A stretch of 64,000 nucleotides of DNA from Amycolatopsis albispora (GTDB taxonomy: Bacteria; Actinomycetota; Actinomycetes; Mycobacteriales; Pseudonocardiaceae). This document shows positions 29,117 through 37,634 of the stretch, one piece after another (position 1 is the first letter of the stretch; each line of letters begins with the position of its first letter). The stretch is from the NCBI RefSeq assembly GCF_003312875.1, contig NZ_CP015163.1, forward strand, positions 3,720,001-3,784,000, given 5' to 3'. The notes below the pieces were generated by a model that did no database searches, was not told where the DNA came from, and was given only the letters and a program-made list of their open reading frames with translations. The translations under genes were made by a program, and so were the position numbers.

Positions 29117-30652
29117 TCAGCCCAGCCACACCTTGTCGAACCGGGCCCAGTCCACCGTGTTCGGTGGCACCGGCCGGACGCCGTGCACGTTCGCGGCCAC
29201 CGCGGTGATCCAGTCGGGGTGGCCCCAGGCGAGCAGGCCGCCGCGGTCGTGCAGGTCTCGCTGGAGGGCGTGGTACAGCCGGGTCCGCTCTGCTTCGTCC
29301 ACAGTGGACTGTGCCGTGGCGAAGGCGGCGTCGAACTCGGGGCGCTTCCACGCGGTGGCGTTGAACGGGGAAGTGGAGAGCAGGCGCGAGTTGATGTAGT
29401 CGGGGATCGGCGCGGCTCCGGCGCGGTGGCTGCCGAGCACCCCGGTGGTCAGCTGGTCCTTGAAGTAGGTCTCGGCGGCACCGGTGACCACCTCCACCCG
29501 CATGCCCGCCTCACCGGCCTGCTCGGCGAAAAGCGTTGCGGCGTCGACAAAACCAGCGGAAACGGTGGAGGTGAAGAACTGCACGGGCTGGTTGAGCACA
29601 CCCGCCTTGGTCAGCAGCGAACGCGCTTCGGCGACATCACGCGGGCGCTGTGGCAGCGTGCTGTTGTAGTAGCGGTAGCCCTTGCCGAACAGGTCGTTGC
29701 CCGGCACCCCGCGACCGCCGAGCACCACGTCGACCAGCCGCTGGCGGTCGGCCAGCAGCTTGAAGGCCAGCGACACGTCCGGGTTGTCGAACGGCGGCCG
29801 GTCGGTTTTCAGCACGAACGCCTGCGTGGTGCAGCCGGGCGCGGCGACGATCTTCACCGTGCGCCCGGCCTCGGCCGTCCTGGCGAAGGTCGGGGACATC
29901 TCGTGCGCGTACTCGGCCTGCCCGCCCTGCAGCGCGTTCGCGCGCGCGTCCGCGTCAGCCGAGAGGATGTGCAGTTCGTCGAGCAGCGCGGGCCCCTCCC
30001 AGTGCTCGTCGAAGCGCCGGGCCACCAGTGCCCGGCCCGGTTCGAACGAGACGAACCGGAACGGCCCGGTGCCCACCGGGTTCGCCGGATCGGCGTAACC
30101 GTTGCGCACGATCGCCGCACCGGTGGTGGCCAGCAGCGCGGGCAGCTCGGCCGACGGCGTGCTGAGCGCGATCTCCACCGTGCGGGGATCGACCACCCGG
30201 CACCGTCCGATGTCGATGGCCGAAAGGGACTGCCTGGCCAGCCGGTCACCCGCCGCCGGGTCGAGGATCCTGGCCAGGCTGAACAACACGTCGTCGCCGG
30301 TCAGCGGCTGGCCGTCGTGGAAAATCGCCTGGCGCAAGGTGAACCGCCACACGGTGGCGTCCGCAGTGGACTCCCAGCGCTCGGCCAGCCGGGGCACCGG
30401 CGCCAGGTCGTCGCCCAGCTCGGTGAGCTTGTCGAAGATCGCCTTGTGCCTGGCCTGGTCGATGAACAGGTTCTGCGCGTGCGGGTCGAGGGTCTCCCTG
30501 GTCCCGCCCCCGGTGAACAACGCACGCAACCGCCCGCCGCGCTGGGGTTCGCCCGCCTCGCCCGGGCTCTCCGCACCACCGCACCCCCCGAGCACCAGTG
30601 CCGCTCCCGCCGAAAATCCGAGAAAACCCCGCCGCGTCAGGGCGATCGGCAT
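29117..30652 (-). CDS. Tat-exported lipoprotein, family 5 solute-binding protein (CntA/NikA/OppA type)
   Basis: 511 residues. The N-terminus has a twin-arginine motif (TRRGFLGFS) and lipobox LGGC with lipidated Cys24, so it folds before export and is anchored outside the membrane. Family 5 blocks: GGRLRALFTGGG, LAERWESTADATVWRFTLRQ, FHDGQPLTGDDVLFSLARIL, and GTGPFRFVSFEPG. Ligand residues cannot be read off; peptides, nickel chelates or metal-opines are all used in the family. ATG 30652 with GGAGGA nearby. First gene of the operon, 130 bp downstream of the Zur/Fur-like promoter; first-gene position suits a high-level receptor. Confidence 0.92.
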   Translation of the reverse strand: MPIALTRRGFLGFSAGAALVLGGCGGAESPGEAGEPQRGGRLRALFTGGGTRETLDPHAQNLFIDQARHKAIFDKLTELGDDLAPVPRLAERWESTADATVWRFTLRQAIFHDGQPLTGDDVLFSLARILDPAAGDRLARQSLSAIDIGRCRVVDPRTVEIALSTPSAELPALLATTGAAIVRNGYADPANPVGTGPFRFVSFEPGRALVARRFDEHWEGPALLDELHILSADADARANALQGGQAEYAHEMSPTFARTAEAGRTVKIVAAPGCTTQAFVLKTDRPPFDNPDVSLAFKLLADRQRLVDVVLGGRGVPGNDLFGKGYRYYNSTLPQRPRDVAEARSLLTKAGVLNQPVQFFTSTVSAGFVDAATLFAEQAGEAGMRVEVVTGAAETYFKDQLTTGVLGSHRAGAAPIPDYINSRLLSTSPFNATAWKRPEFDAAFATAQSTVDEAERTRLYHALQRDLHDRGGLLAWGHPDWITAVAANVHGVRPVPPNTVDWARFDKVWLG

Positions 30653-30782
30653 GACGGCTCCTCCATTTCCCGCGGCGGGCGCCGCGCCTGCGAAGAATCG
30701 TCGGCGAAAACGCGGAGCGAGGAAAACCCGCCGAACGACTTAACGCATGCACCATTCAGGTGAGATCTCCCCAACTGCGGCA

Positions 30783-30812
30783 ATACTGACAGATAATGGA
30801 AATCATTGTCAA
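30783..30812 (-). promoter_or_regulatory. Promoter with Zur/Fur-type operator for the metallophore operon
   Basis: Minus strand: -35 TTGACA (30812-30807), 18-bp spacer, weak -10 CAGTAT (30788-30783). The spacer contains TGACAATGATTTCCATTATC. The 15-mer TGACAATGATTTCCA (30811-30797) agrees at 13 of 15 positions with the actinobacterial Zur box TGAAAATGATTTTCA as I remember it. On the plus strand GATAATGGAAATCATTGTC (30792-30810) agrees at 16 of 19 with the classic Fur box. AATG...CATT arms are symmetric. A repressor bound here would block the -35/-10 region. Confidence 0.75.
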
Positions 30813-30910
30813 GTACGAAGAATCTAATATGTGCATGCGAGCAGACAAAAAGGGCCGTTCGCGCTTGTCGAAACCGAAAGCGAGCCTCTGCCCGCTCCGC
30901 GCATGGCCTG

Positions 30911-30971
30911 CGATGTCACGAATGTGGCTTTCGAGACGTCAGGCGTCTCGAAAGCCACATTCGTGACATCG
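30911..30971. repeat. Dispersed palindromic element, copy 2
   Basis: A 61-bp near-perfect palindrome: CGATGTCACGAATGTGGCTT plus TCGAGACG, a 5-base loop (TCAGG), then the exact complement. The 28-bp arms are fully paired. Lies between the trpA stop and the metallophore operon promoter. Confidence 0.92.
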
Positions 30972-30997
30972 GGCCACGCGGGAGGCTCAACGCACGA

Positions 30998-31013
30998 ACG
31001 ACCCTTTGGTCGT
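30998..31013 (-). terminator. Short hairpin after trpA
   Basis: Minus strand ACGACC-AAAG-GGTCGT, 14 bp beyond the trpA stop. A perfect 6-bp stem with 4-base loop and no clear T tract; a weak terminator or 3' stem of the trp operon. Confidence 0.4.
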
Positions 31014-31026
31014 GAAATCCCGGATA

Positions 31027-31818
31027 TCAGGCGGGGGTGGGCGCCTTCCGCACACCGGCGGCCAGCTCACCGGAGAGCGCCCGCACCGCGTCGACGCCCT
31101 CGCCGGCGGCGGTGACCAGCGCGGAACCGACGATCACCGCGTCGGCGAACCCGGCCACCTCGGCGGCCTGCGCGCCCGAGCGCACCCCGAGGCCGACGCC
31201 GATCGGCAGGTCCGTGTGCGCCCTGGCGCGGTCGACCAGCTTGGACGCGGCCGCATCCACCGTCTCCCGCGCGCCGGTGACGCCCATCAGCGCGGTGGCG
31301 TAGACAAAACCGGTGCTCGCCTGGACCGTGCGGTGCACCCGCTCCTCGGTCGACGAGGGCGCGATCAGGAAGATCCGGTCCAGCCCGTGGGCCTCGGACG
31401 CGGCAAACCAGTCGTCGGCCTCGTCCGGGATCAGGTCCGGGGTGATCATGCCGAGCCCGCCCGCGGCGGCCAGGTCACGCGCGAACGCGTCCACGCCGTA
31501 GCGGTGCACCGGGTTCCAGTAGGTCATCACCACGGCCTTGCCGCCGCGCGCGGACACCGACTCGACCACCTCGAACAGGTGCTTGAGCCGGAACCCGCCG
31601 GCCAGCGCGGCGTCCGCGGCGGCCTGGATGGTCGGGCCGTCCATCACCGGGTCGGAGTAGGGCACGCCCACCTCGACCAGGTCGGCGCCACCGTCGATGA
31701 TCGCCGACAGCAGGTCCTTCGAGCCGTCCACGGTCGGGTAACCGGCGGGCAGGTAGCCGACCAGCGCGGCGCGGTTCTCCGCCTTGCTCCGGCGGAAGAC
31801 CTCGTCCAGCTCGCTCAC
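31027..31818 (-). CDS. trpA: Tryptophan synthase alpha subunit
   Basis: 263 residues. Cleaves indole-3-glycerol phosphate to indole and glyceraldehyde 3-phosphate. Catalytic acids: Glu in [20 protein letters not shown] (the LVE(V)G(V)P(Y)SDP signature) and Asp in [10 protein letters not shown]; the phosphate-binding end is [15 protein letters not shown] and VIVGSAL. GTG start at 31818 overlaps the trpB stop (GTGA), so it is translationally coupled; the long upstream in-frame extension is antisense-free coding of trpB in another frame and is rejected. Last gene of the trp operon here; lgt, its usual downstream neighbour, is 12.8 kb away. Confidence 0.97.
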   Translation of the reverse strand: MSELDEVFRRSKAENRAALVGYLPAGYPTVDGSKDLLSAIIDGGADLVEVGVPYSDPVMDGPTIQAAADAALAGGFRLKHLFEVVESVSARGGKAVVMTYWNPVHRYGVDAFARDLAAAGGLGMITPDLIPDEADDWFAASEAHGLDRIFLIAPSSTEERVHRTVQASTGFVYATALMGVTGARETVDAAASKLVDRARAHTDLPIGVGLGVRSGAQAAEVAGFADAVIVGSALVTAAGEGVDAVRALSGELAAGVRKAPTPA

Positions 31819-33059
31819 GACAGCTCCTCCTCGGGCACCAGGCCGAAGAACTTCGCCGCGGTGTCCATGTCCTTGTCGCCGCGCCCGGAGAGGTTCACCA
31901 CGATCAGGCCGTCCTCGCCCAGCTCCTGGCCCAGCTTGATGGCGCCGGCCAGGGCGTGCGCGGACTCCACGGCCGGGATGATGCCCTCGGTCCGCGACAG
32001 CAGCCGCATGGCCTCCATCGCCTCGGCGTCGGTCACCGCGCGGTACTCGGCGCGGCCGGTGTCCTTGAGCCACGAGTGCTCCGGGCCGACGCCCGGGTAG
32101 TCCAGCCCGGCGGAGATCGAGTAGGCCTCGATGGTCTGGCCGTCCTCGTCCTGCAGCAGGTAGGACAGCGCGCCGTGCAGCATGCCCGGGGTGCCCTCGG
32201 TCAGCGTGGCGCCGTGCTCACCGCTGTCCAGGCCCTTGCCGCCCGGCTCCAGGCCGACCAGCCGGACCTCGGGGTCGTCGATGAAGCCGTGGAAGATGCC
32301 GATGGCGTTCGAGCCACCGCCGACGCAGGCGGCGACCACGTCCGGCAGGCGACCGGCCTGCTCCAGGATCTGCCGCCGCGCCTCCTCGCCGATGATCTTG
32401 TGGAAGTTGCGCACCATCACCGGGAACGGGTGCCCGCCGGCGGCGGTGCCCAGCAGGTAGTGCGTGGTGTCGACGTTGGTCACCCAGTCGCGCAGCGCCT
32501 CGTTGATCGCGTCCTTCAGCGTCCGCGAACCGGTCTTGACCGGGATCACCTCGGCGCCGAGCAGCTTCATCCTGGCCACGTTCAGCGCCTGGCGCTGGGT
32601 GTCCACCTCGCCCATGTAGACCACGCAGTCGAGGTCCAGCAGCGCGCAGGCGGTGGCCGTGGCCACCCCGTGCTGCCCGGCCCCGGTCTCCGCGATCACC
32701 CGCTTCTTGCCCATGCGCCGGGTGAGCAGCGCCTGGCCCAGCACGTTGTTGATCTTGTGGGAGCCGGTGTGGTTGAGGTCCTCGCGCTTGAGGAAGATCC
32801 GCGCGCCGCCAGCGTGCCTGGCGAACCGCGGCGCCTCGGTGAGCAGCGAGGGGCGGCCCGCGTAGTCACGCAGCAGGCGGGCGAACTCGCCGGTGAACTC
32901 CGGGTCGAGCCGGGCCTTGTCGTACTCCGCGGACAGCTCGTCCATGGCCGCGATCAGCGCCTCCGGCATGAACCGGCCGCCGTACGGGCCGAAGTGGCCC
33001 TTGGCGTCCGGGTCGTGCTCGGTGCGCTCGTGCTGCTTCGTGGGGTGTTCCTCGCTCAT
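31815..33059 (-). CDS. trpB: Tryptophan synthase beta subunit
   Basis: 414 residues, TrpB1 type. Condenses indole with serine using PLP. The PLP Lys is in [20 protein letters not shown], the phosphate loop is [15 protein letters not shown], and the indole-tunnel/catalytic Glu is in [16 protein letters not shown] 33059 overlaps the trpC stop (ATGA), and its own stop overlaps the trpA start. Normal length with a short charged N-terminal extension ([19 protein letters not shown]). Confidence 0.98.
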   Translation of the reverse strand: MSEEHPTKQHERTEHDPDAKGHFGPYGGRFMPEALIAAMDELSAEYDKARLDPEFTGEFARLLRDYAGRPSLLTEAPRFARHAGGARIFLKREDLNHTGSHKINNVLGQALLTRRMGKKRVIAETGAGQHGVATATACALLDLDCVVYMGEVDTQRQALNVARMKLLGAEVIPVKTGSRTLKDAINEALRDWVTNVDTTHYLLGTAAGGHPFPVMVRNFHKIIGEEARRQILEQAGRLPDVVAACVGGGSNAIGIFHGFIDDPEVRLVGLEPGGKGLDSGEHGATLTEGTPGMLHGALSYLLQDEDGQTIEAYSISAGLDYPGVGPEHSWLKDTGRAEYRAVTDAEAMEAMRLLSRTEGIIPAVESAHALAGAIKLGQELGEDGLIVVNLSGRGDKDMDTAAKFFGLVPEEELS

Positions 33060-33865
33060 CGGCTAGGCCTCGGGCACGCGGGGTGCGAACCGGCGGTGAC
33101 CAGCTTCACCAGCGCCGCCTTGGGGTCGTCGGAGGCGACCAGGCCCTCGCCGACCAGCACCGCGTCGGCGCCCTGGCCCGCGTACGACATCAGGTCACCG
33201 GGACCGCGCACACCGGACTCGGCGACCTTGTAGACGTCCATCGGCAGCCCGGGGGCGAGCCTGCTGAACACGTCGCGGTCCACCTCGAGGGTGTGCAGGT
33301 TGCGCGCGTTGACGCCGATCACCGACGCGCCCGCTTCGAGCGCGCGGTCGGCCTCCTCGGCGTTGTGGATCTCCACCAGCGCCGTCATGCCGAGCGACTC
33401 GACCCGGTCCAGCAGGGACACCAGCGCGTTCTGCTCGAGCGCGGCCACGATCAGCAGCACCATGTCCGCGCCGTGCAGGCGCGCCTCGTGCACCTGGTAC
33501 GGGCTGACCACAAAATCCTTGCGCAGGATCGGGACGTCCACCGCGGCGCGCACGGCGTCCAGGTCGGCCAGCGAACCGCCGAAGCGGCGCTGCTCGGTCA
33601 GCACGCTGATCACCCGGGCCCCGGCGTCGGCGTAGTCCTTGGCCAGCGCCGCGGGGTCCGCGATCGACGCCAGCTCACCCTTGGACGGGCTGCGCCGCTT
33701 GACCTCCGCGATCACGCCGATGCCCGACTCCCGCAGGGCGGCCATCACGTCACGCGGGGGCGCGACCTCGGCGGCCCGGCGCTTCAGCTCGTCGAACGGC
33801 AGCTCCGCCTCGCGGGTGGCGAGGTCGGCCCGGACGCCTTCGACGATGTCTTCGAGAACAGTCAC
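33056..33865 (-). CDS. trpC: Indole-3-glycerol phosphate synthase
   Basis: 269 residues, beta/alpha-barrel. Closes the indole ring from CdRP. Catalytic residues lie in [15 protein letters not shown] (Lys/Ser region), [15 protein letters not shown] (Lys general acid), [17 protein letters not shown] (Glu), and [13 protein letters not shown]. The phosphate site is SGVRGPGDL and [10 protein letters not shown]. The GTG at 33865 is chosen because the family starts [10 protein letters not shown]; an upstream in-frame extension lacks similarity. No trpF is present nearby, consistent with PriA (44877-45611) doing that step. Stop overlaps the trpB start. Confidence 0.97.
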   Translation of the reverse strand: MTVLEDIVEGVRADLATREAELPFDELKRRAAEVAPPRDVMAALRESGIGVIAEVKRRSPSKGELASIADPAALAKDYADAGARVISVLTEQRRFGGSLADLDAVRAAVDVPILRKDFVVSPYQVHEARLHGADMVLLIVAALEQNALVSLLDRVESLGMTALVEIHNAEEADRALEAGASVIGVNARNLHTLEVDRDVFSRLAPGLPMDVYKVAESGVRGPGDLMSYAGQGADAVLVGEGLVASDDPKAALVKLVTAGSHPACPRPSR

Positions 33866-34003
33866 CGGACGGCCCCGCCTACCGGTGTACACACCGTTTT
33901 CCTCGCAAGCTCGCTCACAAAAACCTTCCCCTTCCCGCCGGAAAGATGCTAACCCGCGCAGTTTGACCGGCCGGTCCCGGGTCCGCCGTGCGTTTGTCAA
34001 CCC

Positions 34004-34531
34004 TCATCGACCGGTCGTGGGATCTTCGCCTTCGGACAGGGCGTCCCAGAGCTCTGTATCGGCGTCGCGCGCGGGCCGTTTCCCGCCGGGTGCGGAGTAC
34101 TTGGCGCCGAGGCGCGGCAGCCGGGCCGCCTCACGCAGCCCCAGCCCGCCGCCGGCGAGCACCAGCAGGCCACCGAGCAGGGCCAGTCCCCAGCCGGTGA
34201 ACCGCATGCCGCCGTCGAGGTTCAGCAGCACGACCAGGCACGCGGCCAGCCCGGTGACGGCCAGCACCAGCGCCACCACCCGGCGCGCCCAGCCGGAGGT
34301 GGCCACCATGCCCGCGACCCCGGCGAGGACCAGCGCGGCCAGCGGCGACAGCGCGGGCAGGTGGGCGCCCCCGGTCACCAGCTGCGGTGGCACGCCGGGC
34401 AGGTCGGAGCGGGGGCGTTCGAGCCAGATCAGCCTGGACGAGGCCCACAGCGCCAGGGCGCCCAGCACGAGCAGCAGCGTGATGATCCACAAAGGACGTT
34501 TGGCGGCGGGCTCAGACACCGGCGGGGTCAC
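34004..34531 (-). CDS. Trp-biosynthesis-associated membrane protein (TIGR02234 type)
   Basis: 175 residues with four predicted membrane segments ([66 protein letters not shown]) and a polar C-terminal tail. Matches the membrane protein found between trpE and trpC throughout actinobacteria (Rv1610 position in M. tuberculosis); function unknown. GTG at 34531 has GAGGAAG five bases before it and overlaps the trpE 3' end by 20 bp; a second in-frame GTG (34519) lacks a ribosome site. Confidence 0.9.
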   Translation of the reverse strand: MTPPVSEPAAKRPLWIITLLLVLGALALWASSRLIWLERPRSDLPGVPPQLVTGGAHLPALSPLAALVLAGVAGMVATSGWARRVVALVLAVTGLAACLVVLLNLDGGMRFTGWGLALLGGLLVLAGGGLGLREAARLPRLGAKYSAPGGKRPARDADTELWDALSEGEDPTTGR

Positions 34532-36089
34532 CCGCTTCCTCGATCGCCCCGGCCGGTGCCAGCGTCTGCGCGGCGGCCACCGCGGACAGCACGGTCCGGG
34601 CCTTGTTCAGCGACTCGTTGTCCTCGTAGTCCGGGTCCGAGTCCGCCACCACGCCACCACCGGCCTGCACGTACGCCCGGCCGTCGCGGACCAGCGCGGT
34701 CCGGATGGCGATCGCGGTGTCGGCGTCCCCGGCGAAGTCCAGGTAGCCGACCACACCGCCGTAGAGCGCGCGCCGGGTCGGCTCCAGCTCCTCGATCAGC
34801 TCCATCGCGCGCACCTTCGGCGCGCCCGAGAGCGTGCCGGCCGGGAAGCAGGCGGTGACCGCGTCGAAGGCGGTCTTGCCGTCGGCCAGCTCACCGGTGA
34901 CGGTGGACACGATGTGCATCACGTGGCTGTAGCGCTCGATGGTGAAGAAGTCGACCACGCGCACGGTGCCCGCCTTGCACACCTTGCCCAGGTCGTTGCG
35001 GCCGAGGTCGACCAGCATCAGGTGCTCGGCGCGCTCCTTCTCGTCGGCGAGCAGGTCCTTGGCCAGCTGCGCGTCCTCCTCCGGGTCGGCGCCACGCCAC
35101 CGGGTGCCCGCGATCGGGTGCGTGGTGGCCCGCCCGTCGCGCACGGTCACCAGCGACTCCGGGCTGGAGCCGACGATGTCGAAGCCCTCCATCCGCAGCA
35201 GGTACATGTACGGGCTGGGGTTGGAGGTGCGCAGCACGCGGTAGATGTCGAGCGCGTCGGCGCCGGTCTCGATCTCGAAGCGCTGCGACGGCACCACCTG
35301 GAAGGCCTCGCCAGCCTTGATCGCCTCGACCGCCTTCCGGACCGCGTCGTGGAAGTCGGCCTTGGTGCGGCGGCGGGTGAACTCCGGCGCGGGCCGGTCG
35401 AACACCGCGTTGGTGGCCGGGGCGTGCACCGCGAGCTGGTCGGTCATCGACCGCAGGCGGGCCACGGCGTCGTCGTAGGCGGCGTCCACCCGCTCCGGCG
35501 AGTCGTCCCAGTTGACCGCGTTCGCGATCAGCGTGACCGTGCCCTCGTGGTGGTCGAGCGCGGCGAGGTCGGTGGCCAGCAGCATGGTCAGCTCGGGAAT
35601 GCGCAGGTCGTCCTCGGCCAGCTCGGGCAGCTTCTCCAGCCAGCGGACCGCGTCGTAGCCGATGTAGCCGACCAGGCCGCCGGTCAGCGGGGGCAGGCCG
35701 GGCAGCGCCTCGGTGTGCAGTGCTTCGAGCGTGGCGCGCAGCACGGTCAGCGGGTCGCCGTCGGAGGGCAGGCCGACCGGCGGCGTGCCGGTCCACACGG
35801 CCTCGCCGTCGCGCACGGTCAGCGCGGCCGGGCTGTTCACCCCGACGAACGACCAGCGCGACCAGGAGGCACCGTTCTCCGCCGACTCGAACAGGAAGGT
35901 GCCCGGCCGGTCGGCGGCCAGCTTGCGGTAGACGCCGACCGGGGTCTCCCCGTCGGCGAGCAGGCGGCGGACCACCGGGATGACCCGGCGCGACTCGGCG
36001 AGCGCGCGGAACTCCTCCCGGGTCGGGCTGACCTCACCGAGGCCGGTGGCGACGGAGGAGGACGCGGTGTCGGTGCGCGAGCTGACCAT
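34512..36089 (-). CDS. trpE: Anthranilate synthase component I
   Basis: 525 residues. Converts chorismate to anthranilate with ammonia from the glutaminase subunit (TrpG, not in the window). Visible chorismate-site motifs: [66 protein letters not shown], and [18 protein letters not shown]-terminal feedback-site region: [19 protein letters not shown] (the 'LLES' type Ser-loop). The ATG at 36089 has no Shine-Dalgarno; ATG 36098 is an alternative and the message could be leaderless. The divergent promoter region toward the TetR gene contains overlapping palindromes. Confidence 0.97.
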   Translation of the reverse strand: MVSSRTDTASSSVATGLGEVSPTREEFRALAESRRVIPVVRRLLADGETPVGVYRKLAADRPGTFLFESAENGASWSRWSFVGVNSPAALTVRDGEAVWTGTPPVGLPSDGDPLTVLRATLEALHTEALPGLPPLTGGLVGYIGYDAVRWLEKLPELAEDDLRIPELTMLLATDLAALDHHEGTVTLIANAVNWDDSPERVDAAYDDAVARLRSMTDQLAVHAPATNAVFDRPAPEFTRRRTKADFHDAVRKAVEAIKAGEAFQVVPSQRFEIETGADALDIYRVLRTSNPSPYMYLLRMEGFDIVGSSPESLVTVRDGRATTHPIAGTRWRGADPEEDAQLAKDLLADEKERAEHLMLVDLGRNDLGKVCKAGTVRVVDFFTIERYSHVMHIVSTVTGELADGKTAFDAVTACFPAGTLSGAPKVRAMELIEELEPTRRALYGGVVGYLDFAGDADTAIAIRTALVRDGRAYVQAGGGVVADSDPDYEDNESLNKARTVLSAVAAAQTLAPAGAIEEAGDPAGV

Positions 36090-36124
36090 GCGCCACATTG
36101 TGCCGCCGCGCCGCGGCGCGCTCG

Positions 36125-36153
36125 GGTACAGGTGTACCTACACCCGCGTGTAC
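36125..36153. promoter_or_regulatory. Overlapping palindromes between trpE and the TetR gene
   Basis: Three mutually overlapping perfect palindromes: GGTACA-GG-TGTACC (36125-36138), GGTGTA-CC-TACACC (36131-36144) and TACAC-CCGC-GTGTA (36139-36152). They lie in the divergent region between trpE (36089) and the TetR gene (36308). A likely operator, for the TetR protein or a trp-specific factor. Confidence 0.55.
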
Positions 36154-36219
36154 AATTCATTGAACGTTGAACTACTGCTGAGTGGAAGGGCGGAGGCGCC
36201 GGAGCCCAGGCTCTGCCCA

Positions 36220-36274
36220 TGTCACGAATGTGGCTTTCGGGACGCGAAACGTCTCGAAAGCCACATTCGTGACA
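36220..36274. repeat. Dispersed palindromic element, copy 3
   Basis: Starts TGTCACGAATGTGGCTTTCG and ends CGAAAGCCACATTCGTGACA, with a GGGACG/CGTCTC inner stem containing one G-T wobble. It lies between divergent starts (trpE and TetR), so this copy cannot be serving as a terminator for either gene. Confidence 0.9.
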
Positions 36275-36307
36275 CCGCCCACCACCCCACCACCCCGAAG
36301 GATTCCG

Positions 36308-36916
36308 ATGGCAACCACCAAGCGGCGGGGGCGCCGTCCCGCCGGTGAGGACACCCGCGCGGCGATGCTGGCCGCGGCCAGGGAGATGTTCGCCGAACTG
36401 GGTTACGAAGGGGCCACCGTGCGTGCCATCGCCGAGCGCGCCGGGGTGGACGCGGCCATGGTGAACCACTGGTTCGGCGGCAAGCAGGGCCTGTTCGCCC
36501 AGGCCGTGCTGCAACTGCCGTTCGACCCGGTCCAGCTGTTCACCCACATCTTCGAGAGCGGGCCGGTGGAGGAGCTGGGCGAGCGCATCGTGCGCACCTT
36601 CCTCACCCGCTGGGACGAAAGCGGCGGCGGCGCGTTCGCCGCGCTGATCCGGAGCGTGGCCGGGCACGAGCAGGTCGCCGCCGCCCTGCGGCACCTGTTC
36701 CTGGAGCAGATGTTCACCAAGCTCGCCGAACGCGTGAGCAGCGACCAGCTGCAGTTCCGGGCGTCGCTGTGCGCGTCGCAGGTGGTCGGCATGGGCATGG
36801 TGCGGTACGTAGCGAAGTTCGAGCCGCTGGCGTCCGCCGAGCGTGAGGAGGTCGTCGCCGCGGTGGCGCCGACGCTGCAGCGCTACCTCACCGGCGACCT
36901 CGACCCGGCCGGCTAG
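36308..36916 (+). CDS. TetR-family transcriptional regulator
   Basis: 202 residues. N-terminal HTH ~17-62 ([20 protein letters not shown], then [28 protein letters not shown]), with a TetR C-terminal domain of the type ending in a conserved 'GMVRYV' helix. Divergent from trpE, with palindromes in between; it could regulate itself and possibly trpE. Its TAG stop interlocks with the hisI TAG (bases 36913-36916 read CTAG), so the two convergent messages overlap at their ends. Ligand unknown. Confidence 0.88.
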   Translation: MATTKRRGRRPAGEDTRAAMLAAAREMFAELGYEGATVRAIAERAGVDAAMVNHWFGGKQGLFAQAVLQLPFDPVQLFTHIFESGPVEELGERIVRTFLTRWDESGGGAFAALIRSVAGHEQVAAALRHLFLEQMFTKLAERVSSDQLQFRASLCASQVVGMGMVRYVAKFEPLASAEREEVVAAVAPTLQRYLTGDLDPAG

Positions 36917-37242
36917 AGCAGCCGCCGCTCGTCGGTGTCGAAGCAGGTGCGCGTGCCGGTGTGGCAGGCCGGGCCCTCTTGGACGACCCGCACCAGCAGG
37001 GTGTCGCCGTCGCAGTCGTGCCGGACCTCCTGGACGTGCTGCACGTGACCGGAGGTCTCGCCCTTGACCCACAGCTTGCCGCGGCTGCGGGAGAAGTAGG
37101 TGCCGCGGCGGGTGGTCAGGGTCAGCTCCAGCGCCTCGGCGTTCATCCAGGCGACCATCAGCACGTCGTTGCTCTGGTGGTCGACCACCACCGCGCAGAC
37201 CAGCCCGTCGGCGTTGAACTTGACGCGTTCGACCGGGTTCAC
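36913..37242 (-). CDS. hisI: Phosphoribosyl-AMP cyclohydrolase
   Basis: 109 residues, cyclohydrolase only (no HisE fusion, as in actinobacteria). Third step of histidine synthesis. Motifs: [36 protein letters not shown], and the zinc/Mg region [12 protein letters not shown] followed by [10 protein letters not shown], with three conserved Cys. GTG 37242 overlaps the stop of the upstream membrane-protein gene (GTGA). Coupled with hisF through that gene. Confidence 0.95.
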   Translation of the reverse strand: MNPVERVKFNADGLVCAVVVDHQSNDVLMVAWMNAEALELTLTTRRGTYFSRSRGKLWVKGETSGHVQHVQEVRHDCDGDTLLVRVVQEGPACHTGTRTCFDTDERRLL

Positions 37243-37634
37243 GCCTTCGCACTCCCCACGTGGCGCAGCACCGGGCGGCTGCTCAGCAGCACCCCGGCGT
37301 AGATGTAGCCCGCCGCGGCGAGCCCGAAGAAGATCCGCAGCCACCACAGCGTGCCCGCCAGCATGCCGAACGCGTGCTGCAGCGCCATGATCGCGATCAC
37401 CGCGTACCCGATGTACCGCGCGAACCTGGCGAACCGCGGCAGCCGGTCGGGCACCGCCAGCCCGCCCGCCACGATCGCCCCGAGCAGCAGGGCGGTCACC
37501 GGCACGAACAACACCCGGCCGGTGGAGCCCGGCGCGGACAGCAGCACCAGCGACAGCAGGATGTGCACCAGCGCGATGCCGAGCAGCAGGCCGGTGATCA
37601 CCTTGATCTCCAGCGGCGCGCTCCACCGGCTCAT
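37239..37634 (-). CDS. Small four-TM membrane protein between hisF and hisI
   Basis: 131 residues with four hydrophobic segments ([77 protein letters not shown]) and charged ends. I do not recognise the family. It overlaps hisF upstream (ATGA) and hisI downstream (GTGA), so it is translationally locked into the histidine operon. It could be a transporter-like or regulatory membrane subunit. No enzymatic motif seen. Confidence 0.75.
   Translation of the reverse strand: MSRWSAPLEIKVITGLLLGIALVHILLSLVLLSAPGSTGRVLFVPVTALLLGAIVAGGLAVPDRLPRFARFARYIGYAVIAIMALQHAFGMLAGTLWWLRIFFGLAAAGYIYAGVLLSSRPVLRHVGSAKA

Larger units (their letters stand above)
30653..31026. other. 374-bp intergenic region, metallophore operon promoter side
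   Basis: No gene. Holds the operon leader, the promoter with Zur/Fur-like box (30783-30812), palindromic element copy 2 (30911-30971) and a short trpA hairpin (30998-31013). The leader between 30652 and 30780 is AT-richer than average. Confidence 0.7.

Noticed and set aside
21306..30652. EDDS or staphyloferrin-B type zincophore cluster
   Set aside because: An SbnA-like gene is present, but SbnB, NIS/NRPS synthetases and opine dehydrogenase are not, so a known pathway is not supported.
30806..31115. Short plus-strand frames across palindromic copy 2
   Set aside because: Translate the repeat itself; no ribosome site or similarity.
36220..36274. Palindromic element as transcription terminator
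   Set aside because: This copy lies between two divergent start regions, so a general terminator role does not explain the family.
36090..36300. trp attenuator/leader peptide before trpE
   Set aside because: No short Trp-rich frame with alternative hairpins and T tract could be recognised.
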